This document shows positions 21,045 to 29,356 of a stretch of 31,147 bases of DNA, piece after piece. This stretch comes from DATECU01 sp035286745 (GTDB lineage: Bacteria > Acidobacteriota > Vicinamibacteria > Fen-336), in the NCBI GenBank assembly GCA_035286745.1, contig DATECU010000374.1, positions 1 through 31,147 on the forward strand, written 5' to 3'. A program made the translations under genes and the position numbers. The number at the start of each line of letters is the position of its first letter. The stretch's first letter is position 1. Below the pieces are notes generated by a model, which was given only the letters and a program-made list of their open reading frames with translations, was not told the origin of the DNA and ran no database searches.

Positions 21045-23114
21045 TCACTGCCTGACGATCTTCTCGATCAACCAGACCTCGCCACTCCGCCGCAGGTGGA
21101 AGACGGTAGGCACCGGCGGGAACTTCCCCGAGGGCTTGGGGACCGGGCTATAGGTCATCAGGCAGCTCGCCCGCGCCAGCGAGGGCCCCTCGAAGGCAAT
21201 GCTGCGGACCTGCATTCTGACGTTGTAGGCGGTGACGGCGCCGAAGTTCGCCTTCAGGGCCGCCACATCGGCGCTCGGCTGGACCGCCTGGATAGCGTCC
21301 GCGTTCAGGCTCTCGAAGGCGGTTCGATACTCCTCGAGCACGCCGCGCACCGCCTGGCGGGCGGCCGGCTCGGACTGGGCGGGAACCGCGGGTGGGGTGG
21401 CCGGCGGCGGCATGACGCTAGGCGCGGGAGGAGCCGGGGGGTGGGGCAAGGTCGCCGGGGGGAGCGTCGCCGGAGGAGGCTGGACCCGTGCCGCCTGGGG
21501 ACTGGCCACCGCCGCGGGCGCTGCCCGGCGAGCGCGATCCTCGGCCTGCCGGACTTGCTCCAGCCGCGCCTTGAGCAGCCCCTCGATGCGCCCGGTCAGC
21601 TCCGGAATCGCTTGATCTTGGGGGTCCAGAGCCCGGAGCCGAGACAGGCCTCGCGACGCCTCCTCGGCATCGCCGGCCGCGAGCGCGGTGGCGGCTTGGC
21701 TCCTGGCCTCATCGATCTGGCGCAGGGCACTCTGCGCCTCCACCAGCACCGAACGCGCGTCGGGGTTCGACGCTTCCTGGGCCAGGACATCTTCCGCCCG
21801 GCGGGCCGCCTCGCGATAGGACCGTGCGGCCAGGGAGCGCCGGGCGTCGCTCACCTGGGCGACCAAGGTCAGGCGCGGATCGGACGCAGGGCTGGCGGCT
21901 GCCGCGGTAGGTGCCGGGGTGGGAGTCGCCACCGTCGCCGCCCCCGTCTGGGTCAGGCGCCAGGCCACGAAGCCTCCCAGCGACAAGACCACGACCGCCA
22001 CCGCCGTCAAGGCCACAGCTCCCCGACCGCCGCCGGATCGAGCCGAGCGGCCGACCGCGGGCGCCGCCCGCGTCTCCGCGCGCCCCGAGACCGTGGCCTC
22101 CGGTTGCGACGGAAACGCCTCCGCGCTGGCCCGAGGATGCGGGTCGAGCGCCACCGCGCCCATGGTTCGGGGCGACGCGGGCTGCCTGGTGGGTGCCGGC
22201 CCCGGCCAGGTCGGAGAACCCGAGCCGCTCCGGCTCGGCCCCGGCAGAGGGCTGGCCGTCGCATCGGTTGCCTGCCCGCGCTCGGTGTCCGATGCCGTGG
22301 TCAGCGCCGCCCGAACGCCTCGCAGCGCCTCGCGCAGCTCGCCGGCGTTCTGGTAGCGAGAGGCCACGTCCTTGGCCAGCGCCTTAGCAACCACCGCTCG
22401 CAGCGGCTCGGGAACCTCAGGCGCCACCTCGGACAGTGGCCTCGCCTCTTGCTGGAGAACCTGGAAGAGCACGGCGTGAACGGAGTCGGACGCAAAAGGC
22501 TTGCAGCCGGCCAGAAGCTCGTAGAACACGGCGCCCAGCGAGAAGACGTCGGAAGGCGCCCCCACCTTCTCGCCCCGCACCTGCTCGGGCGACATGTAGT
22601 TGGGCGTGCCCATGATCGTCCCGGCCCGGGTGATGTCCGAGCTGGAGAAGCGAGCCAGCCCGAAATCCATGATCTTGACAGACCCGTTAGGCAGGATGTG
22701 AATGTTGGCGGGCTTCAGGTCCCGGTGCACCACGTCCTTGGCGTGAGCAAAGGCCAGGCCGTCCGCGATCTGATCGAGGAGCGACAGCTTCTCGGGCAGG
22801 GTGAGCGCGGCGCCGTGCCCGATCACCTCCTTGAGGTCGCGCCCCTCCAGCAGCTCCATGGCCATGTAGATCTGGCCCTGCTCTTCGCCGAAGTCATAGA
22901 CGGTGATGATGTTGGGGTGGTTGAGGCGGGCCGCCGACTGGGCCTCGCGATGGAAGCGCTTGCGCAGGTCCTCGTCGGCGCCCACCGAGGCGGTCATGGT
23001 CTTGACCGCCACCTCGCGGTTCAGCACCGGATCGTGGGCCCGGAACACCTCGCCCATCGCCCCTTGGCCGATCTTGGCCACGATCTCGTACTTGCCGAGC
23101 CGCCTGGGCGTCAT
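21045..23114 (-). CDS. PknB-type transmembrane Ser/Thr protein kinase
   Basis: This 689-residue protein has a cytosolic Hanks-type kinase domain (about 8-270): Gly loop IGQGAMGEVF, Lys38 in EVAVKTM, HRDLKPANIHI (130-140), DFG (150-152) and GTPNYMSPEQV. All catalytic residues are present, and the RD arrangement implies activation-loop phosphorylation. A Pro/Ala-rich juxtamembrane linker leads to one membrane helix (GAVALTAVAVVVLSLGGFVAW, about 365-385). The extracytoplasmic part has a helical, tetratricopeptide-like stretch (about 420-530), a Pro-rich linker and a C-terminal NTF2/SnoaL-like domain (AVRGVLEEYRTAFESLNADA ... FHLRRSGEVWLIEKIVRQ). The last part is probably the sensor. GGGGAGG precedes the ATG. 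It is a single gene; the signal and targets are unknown. Confidence 0.92.
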   Translation of the reverse strand: MTPRRLGKYEIVAKIGQGAMGEVFRAHDPVLNREVAVKTMTASVGADEDLRKRFHREAQSAARLNHPNIITVYDFGEEQGQIYMAMELLEGRDLKEVIGHGAALTLPEKLSLLDQIADGLAFAHAKDVVHRDLKPANIHILPNGSVKIMDFGLARFSSSDITRAGTIMGTPNYMSPEQVRGEKVGAPSDVFSLGAVFYELLAGCKPFASDSVHAVLFQVLQQEARPLSEVAPEVPEPLRAVVAKALAKDVASRYQNAGELREALRGVRAALTTASDTERGQATDATASPLPGPSRSGSGSPTWPGPAPTRQPASPRTMGAVALDPHPRASAEAFPSQPEATVSGRAETRAAPAVGRSARSGGGRGAVALTAVAVVVLSLGGFVAWRLTQTGAATVATPTPAPTAAAASPASDPRLTLVAQVSDARRSLAARSYREAARRAEDVLAQEASNPDARSVLVEAQSALRQIDEARSQAATALAAGDAEEASRGLSRLRALDPQDQAIPELTGRIEGLLKARLEQVRQAEDRARRAAPAAVASPQAARVQPPPATLPPATLPHPPAPPAPSVMPPPATPPAVPAQSEPAARQAVRGVLEEYRTAFESLNADAIQAVQPSADVAALKANFGAVTAYNVRMQVRSIAFEGPSLARASCLMTYSPVPKPSGKFPPVPTVFHLRRSGEVWLIEKIVRQ

Positions 23115-23281
23115 GCCTCCCCTGAGCGAAGCCCAAACCGGGCTCCCGCGCTGCGACAGGTTGTGCTGAGTGCAATGATCATAGCACGCAGGCGGCAGAG
23201 GCCGCGCTCTTCTCTCGCGGCGCCGGTCGCCGGTGCTATCCTTGCCTCCCCGAGGGACCCCGCAACGAAAGGAGTTCCCGG

Positions 23282-23347
23282 ATGAAGCCCTCGCCCAGGC
23301 TCACGCTCACCCTGACGGCCGTTGGCCTTGCGGTCTCTCTGCCCTGA
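23282..23347 (+). pseudogene. Signal-peptide-only ORF, probable 5' end of a broken secreted protein
   Basis: Behind a strong AAAGGAG (nine bases from the ATG) the frame encodes MKPSPRLTLTLTAVGLAVSLP and then stops: a clean signal peptide with nothing to export. Just after the stop, a different frame continues NGRICVIQRLNRVTGEIEPL for about 35 residues. A single-base indel joining the two would give a small secreted protein. It is the only gene-like item in the 488-base gap between the kinase and the radical SAM gene. Confidence 0.4.
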
Positions 23348-23464
23348 ACGGCCGGATCTGCGTGATCCAGCGCCTGAACCGGGTGACCGGGGAGATCGAG
23401 CCCCTGGCAAAGAGCCCCCAAGCGCGGCAGGCTGTCGTGGGAGATAGACGGCAGGGGGGGGAAT

Positions 23465-23490
23465 AGCGGTCAGCTGTCAGCTCTCAGCTT
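23465..23490. repeat. Short CAGCTGTCAGC-type direct repeat, upstream of radical SAM gene
   Basis: The sequence AGCGGTCAGCTGTCAGCTCT runs on as CAGCTT, an imperfect tandem of a TCAGC unit. A related tract (AGCGGTCAGCGGCCAGCGG, 25179-25197) lies at the other end of the radical SAM gene. Such TCAGC-rich tracts are typical of small dispersed intergenic repeats; here they bracket one gene. Confidence 0.45.
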
Positions 23491-23602
23491 CCCCGACGGA
23501 TAACGAACAAAGGCGCTGCGCGCTTGTCGTTCGCATGGTATGTTCGGCGTTAGCAGCATAGGAACCGGCCCGCCCCCAAGACCAGAGGCCGGGGGACCCA
23601 CG

Positions 23603-25219
23603 ATGAGAACTGAGCCCGCCAAGGTCGCCTTCGTCTGTCCCCGTTTCAGTCCGGACTCCTTCTGGAACTACCAAGCCACCTGCGCGGTCGTGGGCAAGCG
23701 CTATTCGGCGGCGCCGCTCGGCCCCATCACGGTGGCCGCGCTCTTGCCCGCGGACTGGCAGGTGCGACTCGTCGATCGCAACGTCGAGGAGCTGGAAGAC
23801 GGCACTCTGGACTGGGCCGACCTGGTGATGATCAGCGCCATGATGCCGCAGCAGGGCGATGCCAAGGCGATCATGGCCCGGGCCCACACGCGCGGAAGGC
23901 CGGTCGTCATCGGCGGCCCGGATGTGAGCTGCAGCCCGCACATCTACGAAGAGGCCGACTTCCAGGTGCTGGGCGAGGCCGAGGAGGTGATCGGCGAGCT
24001 GGTGGCGGCGTGGAGGCGGGGCGACACCCGCGGCGTGTTCCGCGCCTCCGGCTACCCCGACATCACGCGCTCGCCGGTGCCCCGTTTCGACCTGCTCCGC
24101 ATCGATCGCTACCTGCACGTCGGCGTGCAGTACTCGCGCGGCTGTCCCTACGGCTGCGAGTTCTGCAACGTGATCGAGATCAACGGCCGCCGGCCGCGCG
24201 TCAAGACCACCGAGCAGATGCTCACCGAGCTCGAGGCCCTGTACCGCCTGGGCTATCGCGGACACGTCGATTTCGTCGACGACAACCTGATCGGCAACCG
24301 GGTCGCCCTGAAGGGCCTGCTGCGCGCGCTCGGGCCTTGGCTCTTGGCGCGACGCCATCCCTTCGAGTTCACGACCGAGGCCAGCGTCAACCTGGCGGAC
24401 GACGAGGAGCTGTTGGGCCTCATGCAGGAGACCGGCTTCTTCGCCGTCTTCCTGGGCGTCGAGACCCCGGATCAGGAGGCGCTGAAAGCGGCGCACAAGC
24501 CGCAGAACACCCGCCGCGACATGGTCACCGGAATCCAGCGCATCTACCGCGCAGGGATCTTCGTGAACGCGGGGTTCATCATTGGCTTCGACACCGAGAG
24601 AGGCAGCGTCGCCGCCGCGATGACGGACTTCATCGAGCGGACGGCCATCCCGGTCGCAATGGTCGGGCTGCTCTACGCCCTGCCAAACACCCAGCTCGCA
24701 CGGCGCTTGCAGGCCGAAGGCCGGCTCCATCCGGACCACGACCGGCAGCTGCCCAACCAGGTCGACCAGTGCATGTCCGGCCTCAACTTCGACCTCAAGC
24801 GTCCGCGTAGGGAGGCCCTGGCCGACTACCAAGAGATCGTCGAGAGCATCTACGCACCCGCTGCCTACTTCGGCCGCGTGCGGCGCGCGGTGCGGGCCCT
24901 GGATCGCTCCAAAGCTCGCTTCCGTCCCTCGGTGGTTCAGACCCTGCGCGACCTCAGGGCCCTGCTGCGCATCGGCTGGCGCCTCGGGGTGCTCGACCGG
25001 CGCGCCCGCGGGTCTTGGTGGCGGGCCTTCTTCGATACCCTGCTGTGCAACCCGCGCGCCGCCAAGATCACCGCCTCCTTCGGCGCGCTCTATCTCCACT
25101 TCGGACCGCTGTCCGAGCGAATCAGCACACACGTGGCAGAGCGGATCGCCACCGAAGGGGATCGGATGACGGAACGGCAGCGGTCAGCGGCCAGCGGCCT
25201 GCGACGCGCTGATGGCTGA
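23603..25219 (+). CDS. B12-binding radical SAM enzyme with DUF4070-type C-terminus
   Basis: This 538-residue protein has an N-terminal cobalamin-binding-type Rossmann domain (about 1-140; APLGPITVAALLP, VRLVDRNVEEL, VVIGGPDVSC) without the DxHxxG histidine, as is usual in this class. The radical SAM core has Cys181, Cys185 and Cys188 in YSRGCPYGCEFCNVIEINGR. Later blocks are GYRGHVDFVDDNLIGNRVAL, FTTEASVNLADDEEL, VFLGVETPDQEALKAAHK, NAGFIIGFDTE and YALPNTQLARRLQAEGRL, then the DUF4070 region. The family includes cobalamin-dependent C-methylases; hopanoid 2-methylase HpnP is a distant relative, but no hopanoid genes are nearby, so the substrate is unknown. I start at the ATG at 23603, where the domain begins; the frame is open to 23540. 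The terminal residues run through a TCAGC-type repeat. Confidence 0.86.
   Translation: MRTEPAKVAFVCPRFSPDSFWNYQATCAVVGKRYSAAPLGPITVAALLPADWQVRLVDRNVEELEDGTLDWADLVMISAMMPQQGDAKAIMARAHTRGRPVVIGGPDVSCSPHIYEEADFQVLGEAEEVIGELVAAWRRGDTRGVFRASGYPDITRSPVPRFDLLRIDRYLHVGVQYSRGCPYGCEFCNVIEINGRRPRVKTTEQMLTELEALYRLGYRGHVDFVDDNLIGNRVALKGLLRALGPWLLARRHPFEFTTEASVNLADDEELLGLMQETGFFAVFLGVETPDQEALKAAHKPQNTRRDMVTGIQRIYRAGIFVNAGFIIGFDTERGSVAAAMTDFIERTAIPVAMVGLLYALPNTQLARRLQAEGRLHPDHDRQLPNQVDQCMSGLNFDLKRPRREALADYQEIVESIYAPAAYFGRVRRAVRALDRSKARFRPSVVQTLRDLRALLRIGWRLGVLDRRARGSWWRAFFDTLLCNPRAAKITASFGALYLHFGPLSERISTHVAERIATEGDRMTERQRSAASGLRRADG
25179..25197. repeat. TCAGC-type repeat overlapping the 3' end of the radical SAM gene
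   Basis: AGCGGTCAGCGGCCAGCGG is related to the tract at 23465-23490 (shared AGCGGTCAGC). It encodes the final SAASGLRR stretch of the radical SAM protein, which lies beyond the conserved domain. The gene may have gained its last codons by reading into an intergenic repeat. Confidence 0.4.
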
Positions 25220-25230
25220 TTGCTTCCGTC

Positions 25231-26529
25231 TTACATCAGCTTCCGCTTTCGGGCGGCGGCCTTGAGCTCCTCGCGGAAGTCGGGGTGGGCGATGGCGATC
25301 AGGGCTTGCGCCCGCTCGCGCAGGCTCTTGCCATAGAGGTGGGCGATGCCGTACTCGGTGACCACGTAGTGGACGTCGGCGCGGGTGGTGACCACCCCCG
25401 CCCCCTCGGCCAGCACGTCGACGATCCGGGACATGGTGCCGTTCTTGGCGCTGGCCGGGAGCGCGATGATCGGCTTGCCGCCCTTGGCGCGGGCCGCTCC
25501 GCGGATGAAGTCCACCTGGCCACCGAATCCGGAGTAGATGCTGCGCCCAATGGAATCGGCCGAGACCTGGCCCGTGATGTCCACCGAGAGCGCCGAATTG
25601 ATGGCCACCATCTTCTCGTTCTGCGCAATGATGAAGGGATCGTTCACGTAGTCGGAGGGGTGGAACTCCACGAAGGGGTTGTTGTCCAGGAAGGCGAAGG
25701 TCTTCTTCGAACCCAGCACGAACGAGGAGACGATCTTGCCGCGATGCAGGGTCTTGGCCTCCCCCGTCACCACCCCACCCTCGAACAGCTCTACCACCCC
25801 GTCCGAGAACATCTCGGTGTGGATGCCCAGGTTGCGCTTCTGCTTGAGGAAGAGCAACACCGCGTCGGGGATCTCGCCGATGCCCATCTGCAAGGTGGAG
25901 CCGTCCTCGATCAATTCGGCCACGTGCTGGCCGATGGCCTTGGCCACCTCCCCGATCTCGGTGGCCTGGGGCAGCTCCAGCACCGGCCGATCCACCTCCA
26001 CCACGTGCGTCAGCCGGGTCACGTGGATGAAGGCATCCCCTAACGACCGCGGCATCTGCCGGTTGACCAGGGCGATCACGGTCCGGGCTTTCTCGGCGGC
26101 CGCCTTGGTGCACTCGACCCCGACCCCGTAGGAACAGAAGCCGTGCTCGTCGGGGGGCGAGATGTGAATGAAGGCGACCTCCACCGGCAGCAGGCCGGTC
26201 TCGATGAGCCGCGGGATCTCCGACAGGAAGACCGGCACGAAGTCGGCTCGCCCCGCATTCACGGCCTCGCGGACGTTGGGGCCGGTGAACAGGGCGCGGT
26301 GGCGGAAGGCGTGGCTGTAGCGAGGGTCCACGTGGTCGGCGCAGCCGAAGGTGAGCAGGTGCGACACCGTGACATCCCTGAGCTCGTCGGCGCGACCCAC
26401 CATGGCCCGGACCAGTTCCTCCGGGTTGTTGCATCCGGCATGGATCCAGACGTGCCCGCCGGAGCGGACGGCCTTCACGGCTTCTTCGGCGCTTTTGACC
26501 CGACTCCGGTAGGTCTCGGTCCAGTGCAT
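25231..26529 (-). CDS. Acyl-CoA:acetate/4-hydroxybutyrate-type CoA-transferase (Cat1/AbfT family)
   Basis: This 432-residue class I CoA-transferase has the acetyl-CoA hydrolase/transferase fold. The catalytic Glu is E239 in LGIHTEMFSDGVVELFE. Other signatures are LFTGPNVREAV, AFIHISPPDEHGFCSYGVG, TLQMGIGEIPDAVL and the C-terminal SGFGGQVDFIRGA with VVTEYGIAHLYGKSLRERA. It swaps CoA between acyl-CoA and a free acid through a glutamyl-CoA intermediate. As the last gene of the operon it could release the acyl group made by the upstream 2-oxoacid oxidoreductase as a free acid while conserving CoA. Acetate, butyrate, branched acids and 4-hydroxybutyrate are all possible substrates. It starts four bases after the alanine-dehydrogenase-like gene. 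Confidence 0.9.
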   Translation of the reverse strand: MHWTETYRSRVKSAEEAVKAVRSGGHVWIHAGCNNPEELVRAMVGRADELRDVTVSHLLTFGCADHVDPRYSHAFRHRALFTGPNVREAVNAGRADFVPVFLSEIPRLIETGLLPVEVAFIHISPPDEHGFCSYGVGVECTKAAAEKARTVIALVNRQMPRSLGDAFIHVTRLTHVVEVDRPVLELPQATEIGEVAKAIGQHVAELIEDGSTLQMGIGEIPDAVLLFLKQKRNLGIHTEMFSDGVVELFEGGVVTGEAKTLHRGKIVSSFVLGSKKTFAFLDNNPFVEFHPSDYVNDPFIIAQNEKMVAINSALSVDITGQVSADSIGRSIYSGFGGQVDFIRGAARAKGGKPIIALPASAKNGTMSRIVDVLAEGAGVVTTRADVHYVVTEYGIAHLYGKSLRERAQALIAIAHPDFREELKAAARKRKLM

Positions 26530-26533
26530 CGGA

Positions 26534-27655
26534 CTAGCCGACCTCGGCGCTGGGCAGCGGCTGGTGGGGAATGCCGAAGGCGCGGGCCAGGGACTCCCGA
26601 GTGCAGCGGCCCCGGTAGAGGTAGGTGCCGCGTCCGAGATCGGGGAGCGAGACGATGGCTCGCTCGAACCCGCGCCCCGCCACCTCGGTGAGATAGGGCA
26701 GGAGCGCGTTGGTTAGTGCCAAGGTCGCCGAGCGTGCCGCCACTGAAGGCAGGTTGGGCACACAGAAGTGCAGGATGCCGTCGACCTCGTACACCGGCGT
26801 GGGGAAGGACGTGGGCCGCGCGGTCTCGAAGCAGCCTCCCATGTCTATGGAGAGGTCCATCACCACGGTGCGCGGTTTCATCAACCGCAACATCTCGCGG
26901 GTCACCAGGATGGGGGCCCGCTGCCCGTGAACCGCCACCGCGCCTAACACAAGATCGGCGAACGACAGGGCCTTCTCGATGTTGGGTCGGGTGGCCAGCA
27001 TGGTGGTGACCGGCCGGCCCACCTCACGAATGGCGTCCCGCAGGTGGTCGACCGAACGGTCGAGCAGCGTGACCTCGGCCCCGGCGCCGATGGCCACCCG
27101 CGCCGCAGCCCGGCCCAGGGCCCCGGCACCCAGGATCACCAAGTGGGCGGACGGCACGCCGGGACATCCGCCCAGCAGGATGCCCTTGCCCCCCAGCTCG
27201 TTGAGCAGCAGGCCCGCGCCCACCGTCACCGCCAGGCCGCCGGCCAGTTCCGACATGCTGGTCAGCACCGGGGCCCGCCCCTGCTCGTCCTCGATGACCT
27301 CGAGGCCCACCGCCGTCAGCTCCCGCGCCTGCAGCGCCGCCAGGTCCTCCGGCCTCGATGCGGGCAGCGCCCAGAAGGCCACCACCACCTGTCTCGGCTG
27401 CAGAAGCTCGTACTCGTGCGGCAGCGGAGCCTGGACACCCGAGAGCAGCTCGGCCCGGGCGAAGACCTCCATGCGGCTGAAGGCGGTGGTGGCGCCGGCC
27501 GACTGGTAGTCCGCGTCCGGGTGACCGGCATCGAAACCGGCCCCGGTCTCCACCCACACCCGGTGCCCGAGCTGAACCAGGACCTTGACGCCAGACGGGG
27601 TCAGCGAGACGCGGTGCTCGCGCGACTGCATCTCCTTGGGAATGCCGATGTCCAT
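26534..27655 (-). CDS. Alanine dehydrogenase homologue lacking catalytic Lys and His
   Basis: This 373-residue protein aligns end to end with NAD-dependent alanine dehydrogenase: MDIGIPKEMQSREHRVSLTP (Arg15 kept), LVILGAGALGRAAARVAIGAGA (Rossmann loop), MDLSIDMGGCFETARPT and CVPNLPSVAARSATLALTNA. The two residues needed for catalysis in Ald are changed. VKEP becomes VQAP (Gln75 for Lys75) and FLHLAAS becomes FWALPAS (Ala96 for His96). The Asp near 270 (SIDMGGCFE) remains. NAD binding is likely, but alanine deamination by the usual mechanism is not. It may act on another 2-oxo or amino acid, or be regulatory. It is the fourth gene of the oxidoreductase operon, three bases downstream of the small Cys-protein gene. 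Confidence 0.85.
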   Translation of the reverse strand: MDIGIPKEMQSREHRVSLTPSGVKVLVQLGHRVWVETGAGFDAGHPDADYQSAGATTAFSRMEVFARAELLSGVQAPLPHEYELLQPRQVVVAFWALPASRPEDLAALQARELTAVGLEVIEDEQGRAPVLTSMSELAGGLAVTVGAGLLLNELGGKGILLGGCPGVPSAHLVILGAGALGRAAARVAIGAGAEVTLLDRSVDHLRDAIREVGRPVTTMLATRPNIEKALSFADLVLGAVAVHGQRAPILVTREMLRLMKPRTVVMDLSIDMGGCFETARPTSFPTPVYEVDGILHFCVPNLPSVAARSATLALTNALLPYLTEVAGRGFERAIVSLPDLGRGTYLYRGRCTRESLARAFGIPHQPLPSAEVG

Positions 27656-27658
27656 GGG

Positions 27659-27916
27659 TTAGACCTGGCGCATCCGGGCCCTGAGGCCCTCCACCAGGGA
27701 CATCAGCTGCTGGCACTGGTCGCAGGCCACCTGGGCGGTGGCGCAGGGCGCACCGTCGGCCTGCACGCGCCAGCAGCTGGGCTCGCGGGCGAAGCCCACC
27801 AGCTCGCCCACGAAGGCCAGAAGCCGCCCTCGCAGCGGGCTGTCGGGGACCTCACGCAGCGAGGACACGAGTCCCCACTCCTCGGCGGAAAGCAGCGTCT
27901 CCACGGCGTTCATCAT
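27659..27916 (-). CDS. Small Cys-containing protein of the 2-oxoacid oxidoreductase operon
   Basis: I do not recognise this family. The 85-residue product is mostly helical (MMNAVETLLSAEEWGLVSSL; LLAFVGELVGFA) with four Cys: C48, C58, C65 and C68 (GAPCATAQVACDQCQQL). The spacing CX9-CX6-CX2-C could hold zinc or an iron-sulfur cluster. There is no signal peptide. The start is the ATG at 27916 (or the adjacent ATG at 27913) behind GGGGAGGGGG; an earlier start at 27937 is less well placed. It lies between the beta-gamma subunit gene and the dehydrogenase homologue in one operon, so it may be an accessory or electron-transfer factor. This is inference from context. Confidence 0.6.
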   Translation of the reverse strand: MMNAVETLLSAEEWGLVSSLREVPDSPLRGRLLAFVGELVGFAREPSCWRVQADGAPCATAQVACDQCQQLMSLVEGLRARMRQV

Positions 27917-27940
27917 GCCCCCCTCCCCAACCGACACCGG

Positions 27941-29356
27941 CTAGGCTGCCTGGCCCGCCTTGACGCCCAAGGCGAAGGCCTGCTCGTTCAGCGGAATCAG
28001 CGCGCACTTGCTCATGAGCGCCTGACGAATGGCGGTGAGGAGGGTCTGCTCCGGCAGCAGCTTGGTGGCCCCCTGGAGCGCGCCCAGGGCGACGATGTTC
28101 TTCACCACCACCCGGCCCAGTTCCTGGGCCATTTCGGTGCAGGGAACGCCCACGGCGTGCACCCGGGGAGCCAGCTCCGGCAGGCTGGTCACCACCGAGC
28201 TGTCGTAGATGATGGTGCCCCCCGGGACCACGGTCGGTCCGAACTTGGCCAGGCTGGGGGCGTTGAAGGCGACCAGCACGTGGGGCGCCGCGGCCGCCGG
28301 CGAGAGCACCTCGTGCTCGGCGATGCGGACGTCGGCGTAGGAGGTCCCGCCGCGCGACTCGGGCCCGTAGCTCGGGATGTGGGTGGAGTCGAAGCCCTCG
28401 TTGATGGCGGCCCGGGTGATCAGCATGGCCGCCGTCTGGGCTCCGTCGCCGCCGGAACCCGCCAGCTTGAGGCCGATGTCGGACCCGAAGAGATGCCGCG
28501 GGAAGCCGCTGCTGTACCGTTCCACGGTATCGCTCATGCCTCCCACCACCTGGTTGAGCTTCAGGGGATCGAAGTTAGGCGTCCACCACTCCGGGTAGCT
28601 GGGATTGGCCAGGTCCTTCTTCACCCCCAGGGGGAACACCGGGACCATGCACTCCTTGACCCAGCGTTCGTTCTCCTCCGGCGTGATCTTGAGGTGGGTC
28701 GGGCATTCCGACAGCACCTCGACGAAGGCGAAGCCCTTGTTCTCCGCTTGCAGCTTGATCGCCTTCAGGATCGCCTTCTGGGCCTTGATCCGCTGCTTGG
28801 CGTCGTACAGGGCCACCCGCTCGACGTAGACAGGCCCGTCGAGCTGTGCCACCAGCTCCGCCATCTTCAACGGCTCGCCCATCAGGCGCACGCGGCCGTA
28901 AGGCGAGGTGGCGGTCTGTTGCCCCATCAAGGTGGTGGGGGCCATCTGGCCGCCGGTCATGCCGTAGATGGCGTTGTTCACGAAGATCACGGTCATCGGA
29001 ATGCCGAGCTGGGCCGCCCACAGGATCTCCGCCAGGCCGATGGAGGCCAGGTCGCCGTCGCCCTGGTAGCTCACCACGACGGCGTTGGGGTTGGCCAACT
29101 TGTGGCCAAGCCCCACCGCGGGGGCGCGGCCATGAGGTGCCTGGGAGTTGCCCACGTCCAGGTAGTAGTTGAGGAACACGGAACAGCCTACCGGGGAGAT
29201 GGCGATGGTGCGGTCCTGGATGCCCAACTGCTCGATGGCGTCGGCCATGAGCTTGTGGACGATCCCGTGTCCACAGCCCGGGCAGTAGTGGGTGGATCGC
29301 CCCTTGAGGCCCCGGCCGTGGTCGTGGCGCTCGAACTTCTCGTAGAAGACGGTCAT
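27941..29356 (-). CDS. 2-oxoacid:ferredoxin oxidoreductase, fused beta (TPP) and gamma subunits
   Basis: This 471-residue protein joins two subunits that are usually separate. Residues 1 to about 285 form the thiamine-diphosphate beta subunit: THYCPGCGHGIVHKL, ISPVGCSVFLNYY, the TPP/Mg motif SYQGDGDLASIGLAEILWAA and VNNAIYGMTGGQMAPTT. From about 305 the gamma subunit follows: KLAGSGGDGAQTAAMLITRA, HIPSYGPESRGGTSYADVRI, LVAFNAPSLAKFGPTV and NIVALGALQGATKLL. The enzyme oxidatively decarboxylates a 2-oxoacid to acyl-CoA and reduces ferredoxin. The ATG at 29356 overlaps the alpha-subunit stop by four bases behind GGGGTGAGG. The longer open frame beyond this start is antisense-free but lies inside the alpha gene in another frame, so I reject it. 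Confidence 0.92.
   Translation of the reverse strand: MTVFYEKFERHDHGRGLKGRSTHYCPGCGHGIVHKLMADAIEQLGIQDRTIAISPVGCSVFLNYYLDVGNSQAPHGRAPAVGLGHKLANPNAVVVSYQGDGDLASIGLAEILWAAQLGIPMTVIFVNNAIYGMTGGQMAPTTLMGQQTATSPYGRVRLMGEPLKMAELVAQLDGPVYVERVALYDAKQRIKAQKAILKAIKLQAENKGFAFVEVLSECPTHLKITPEENERWVKECMVPVFPLGVKKDLANPSYPEWWTPNFDPLKLNQVVGGMSDTVERYSSGFPRHLFGSDIGLKLAGSGGDGAQTAAMLITRAAINEGFDSTHIPSYGPESRGGTSYADVRIAEHEVLSPAAAAPHVLVAFNAPSLAKFGPTVVPGGTIIYDSSVVTSLPELAPRVHAVGVPCTEMAQELGRVVVKNIVALGALQGATKLLPEQTLLTAIRQALMSKCALIPLNEQAFALGVKAGQAA

Noticed and set aside
21015..23285. A 756-codon plus-strand open frame
   Set aside because: It is antisense to the Ser/Thr kinase, whose catalytic motifs are complete; the plus frame has only low-complexity His/Arg/Gly sequence.
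23477..25132. A 551-codon minus-strand open frame
   Set aside because: It is antisense to the radical SAM gene with its clear CxxxCxxC motif and shows no recognisable domain.
23603..25219. Naming the radical SAM gene hpnP (hopanoid 2-methylase)
   Set aside because: The overall layout is similar, but the family is broad, key local sequences differ and no hopanoid synthesis genes are nearby.
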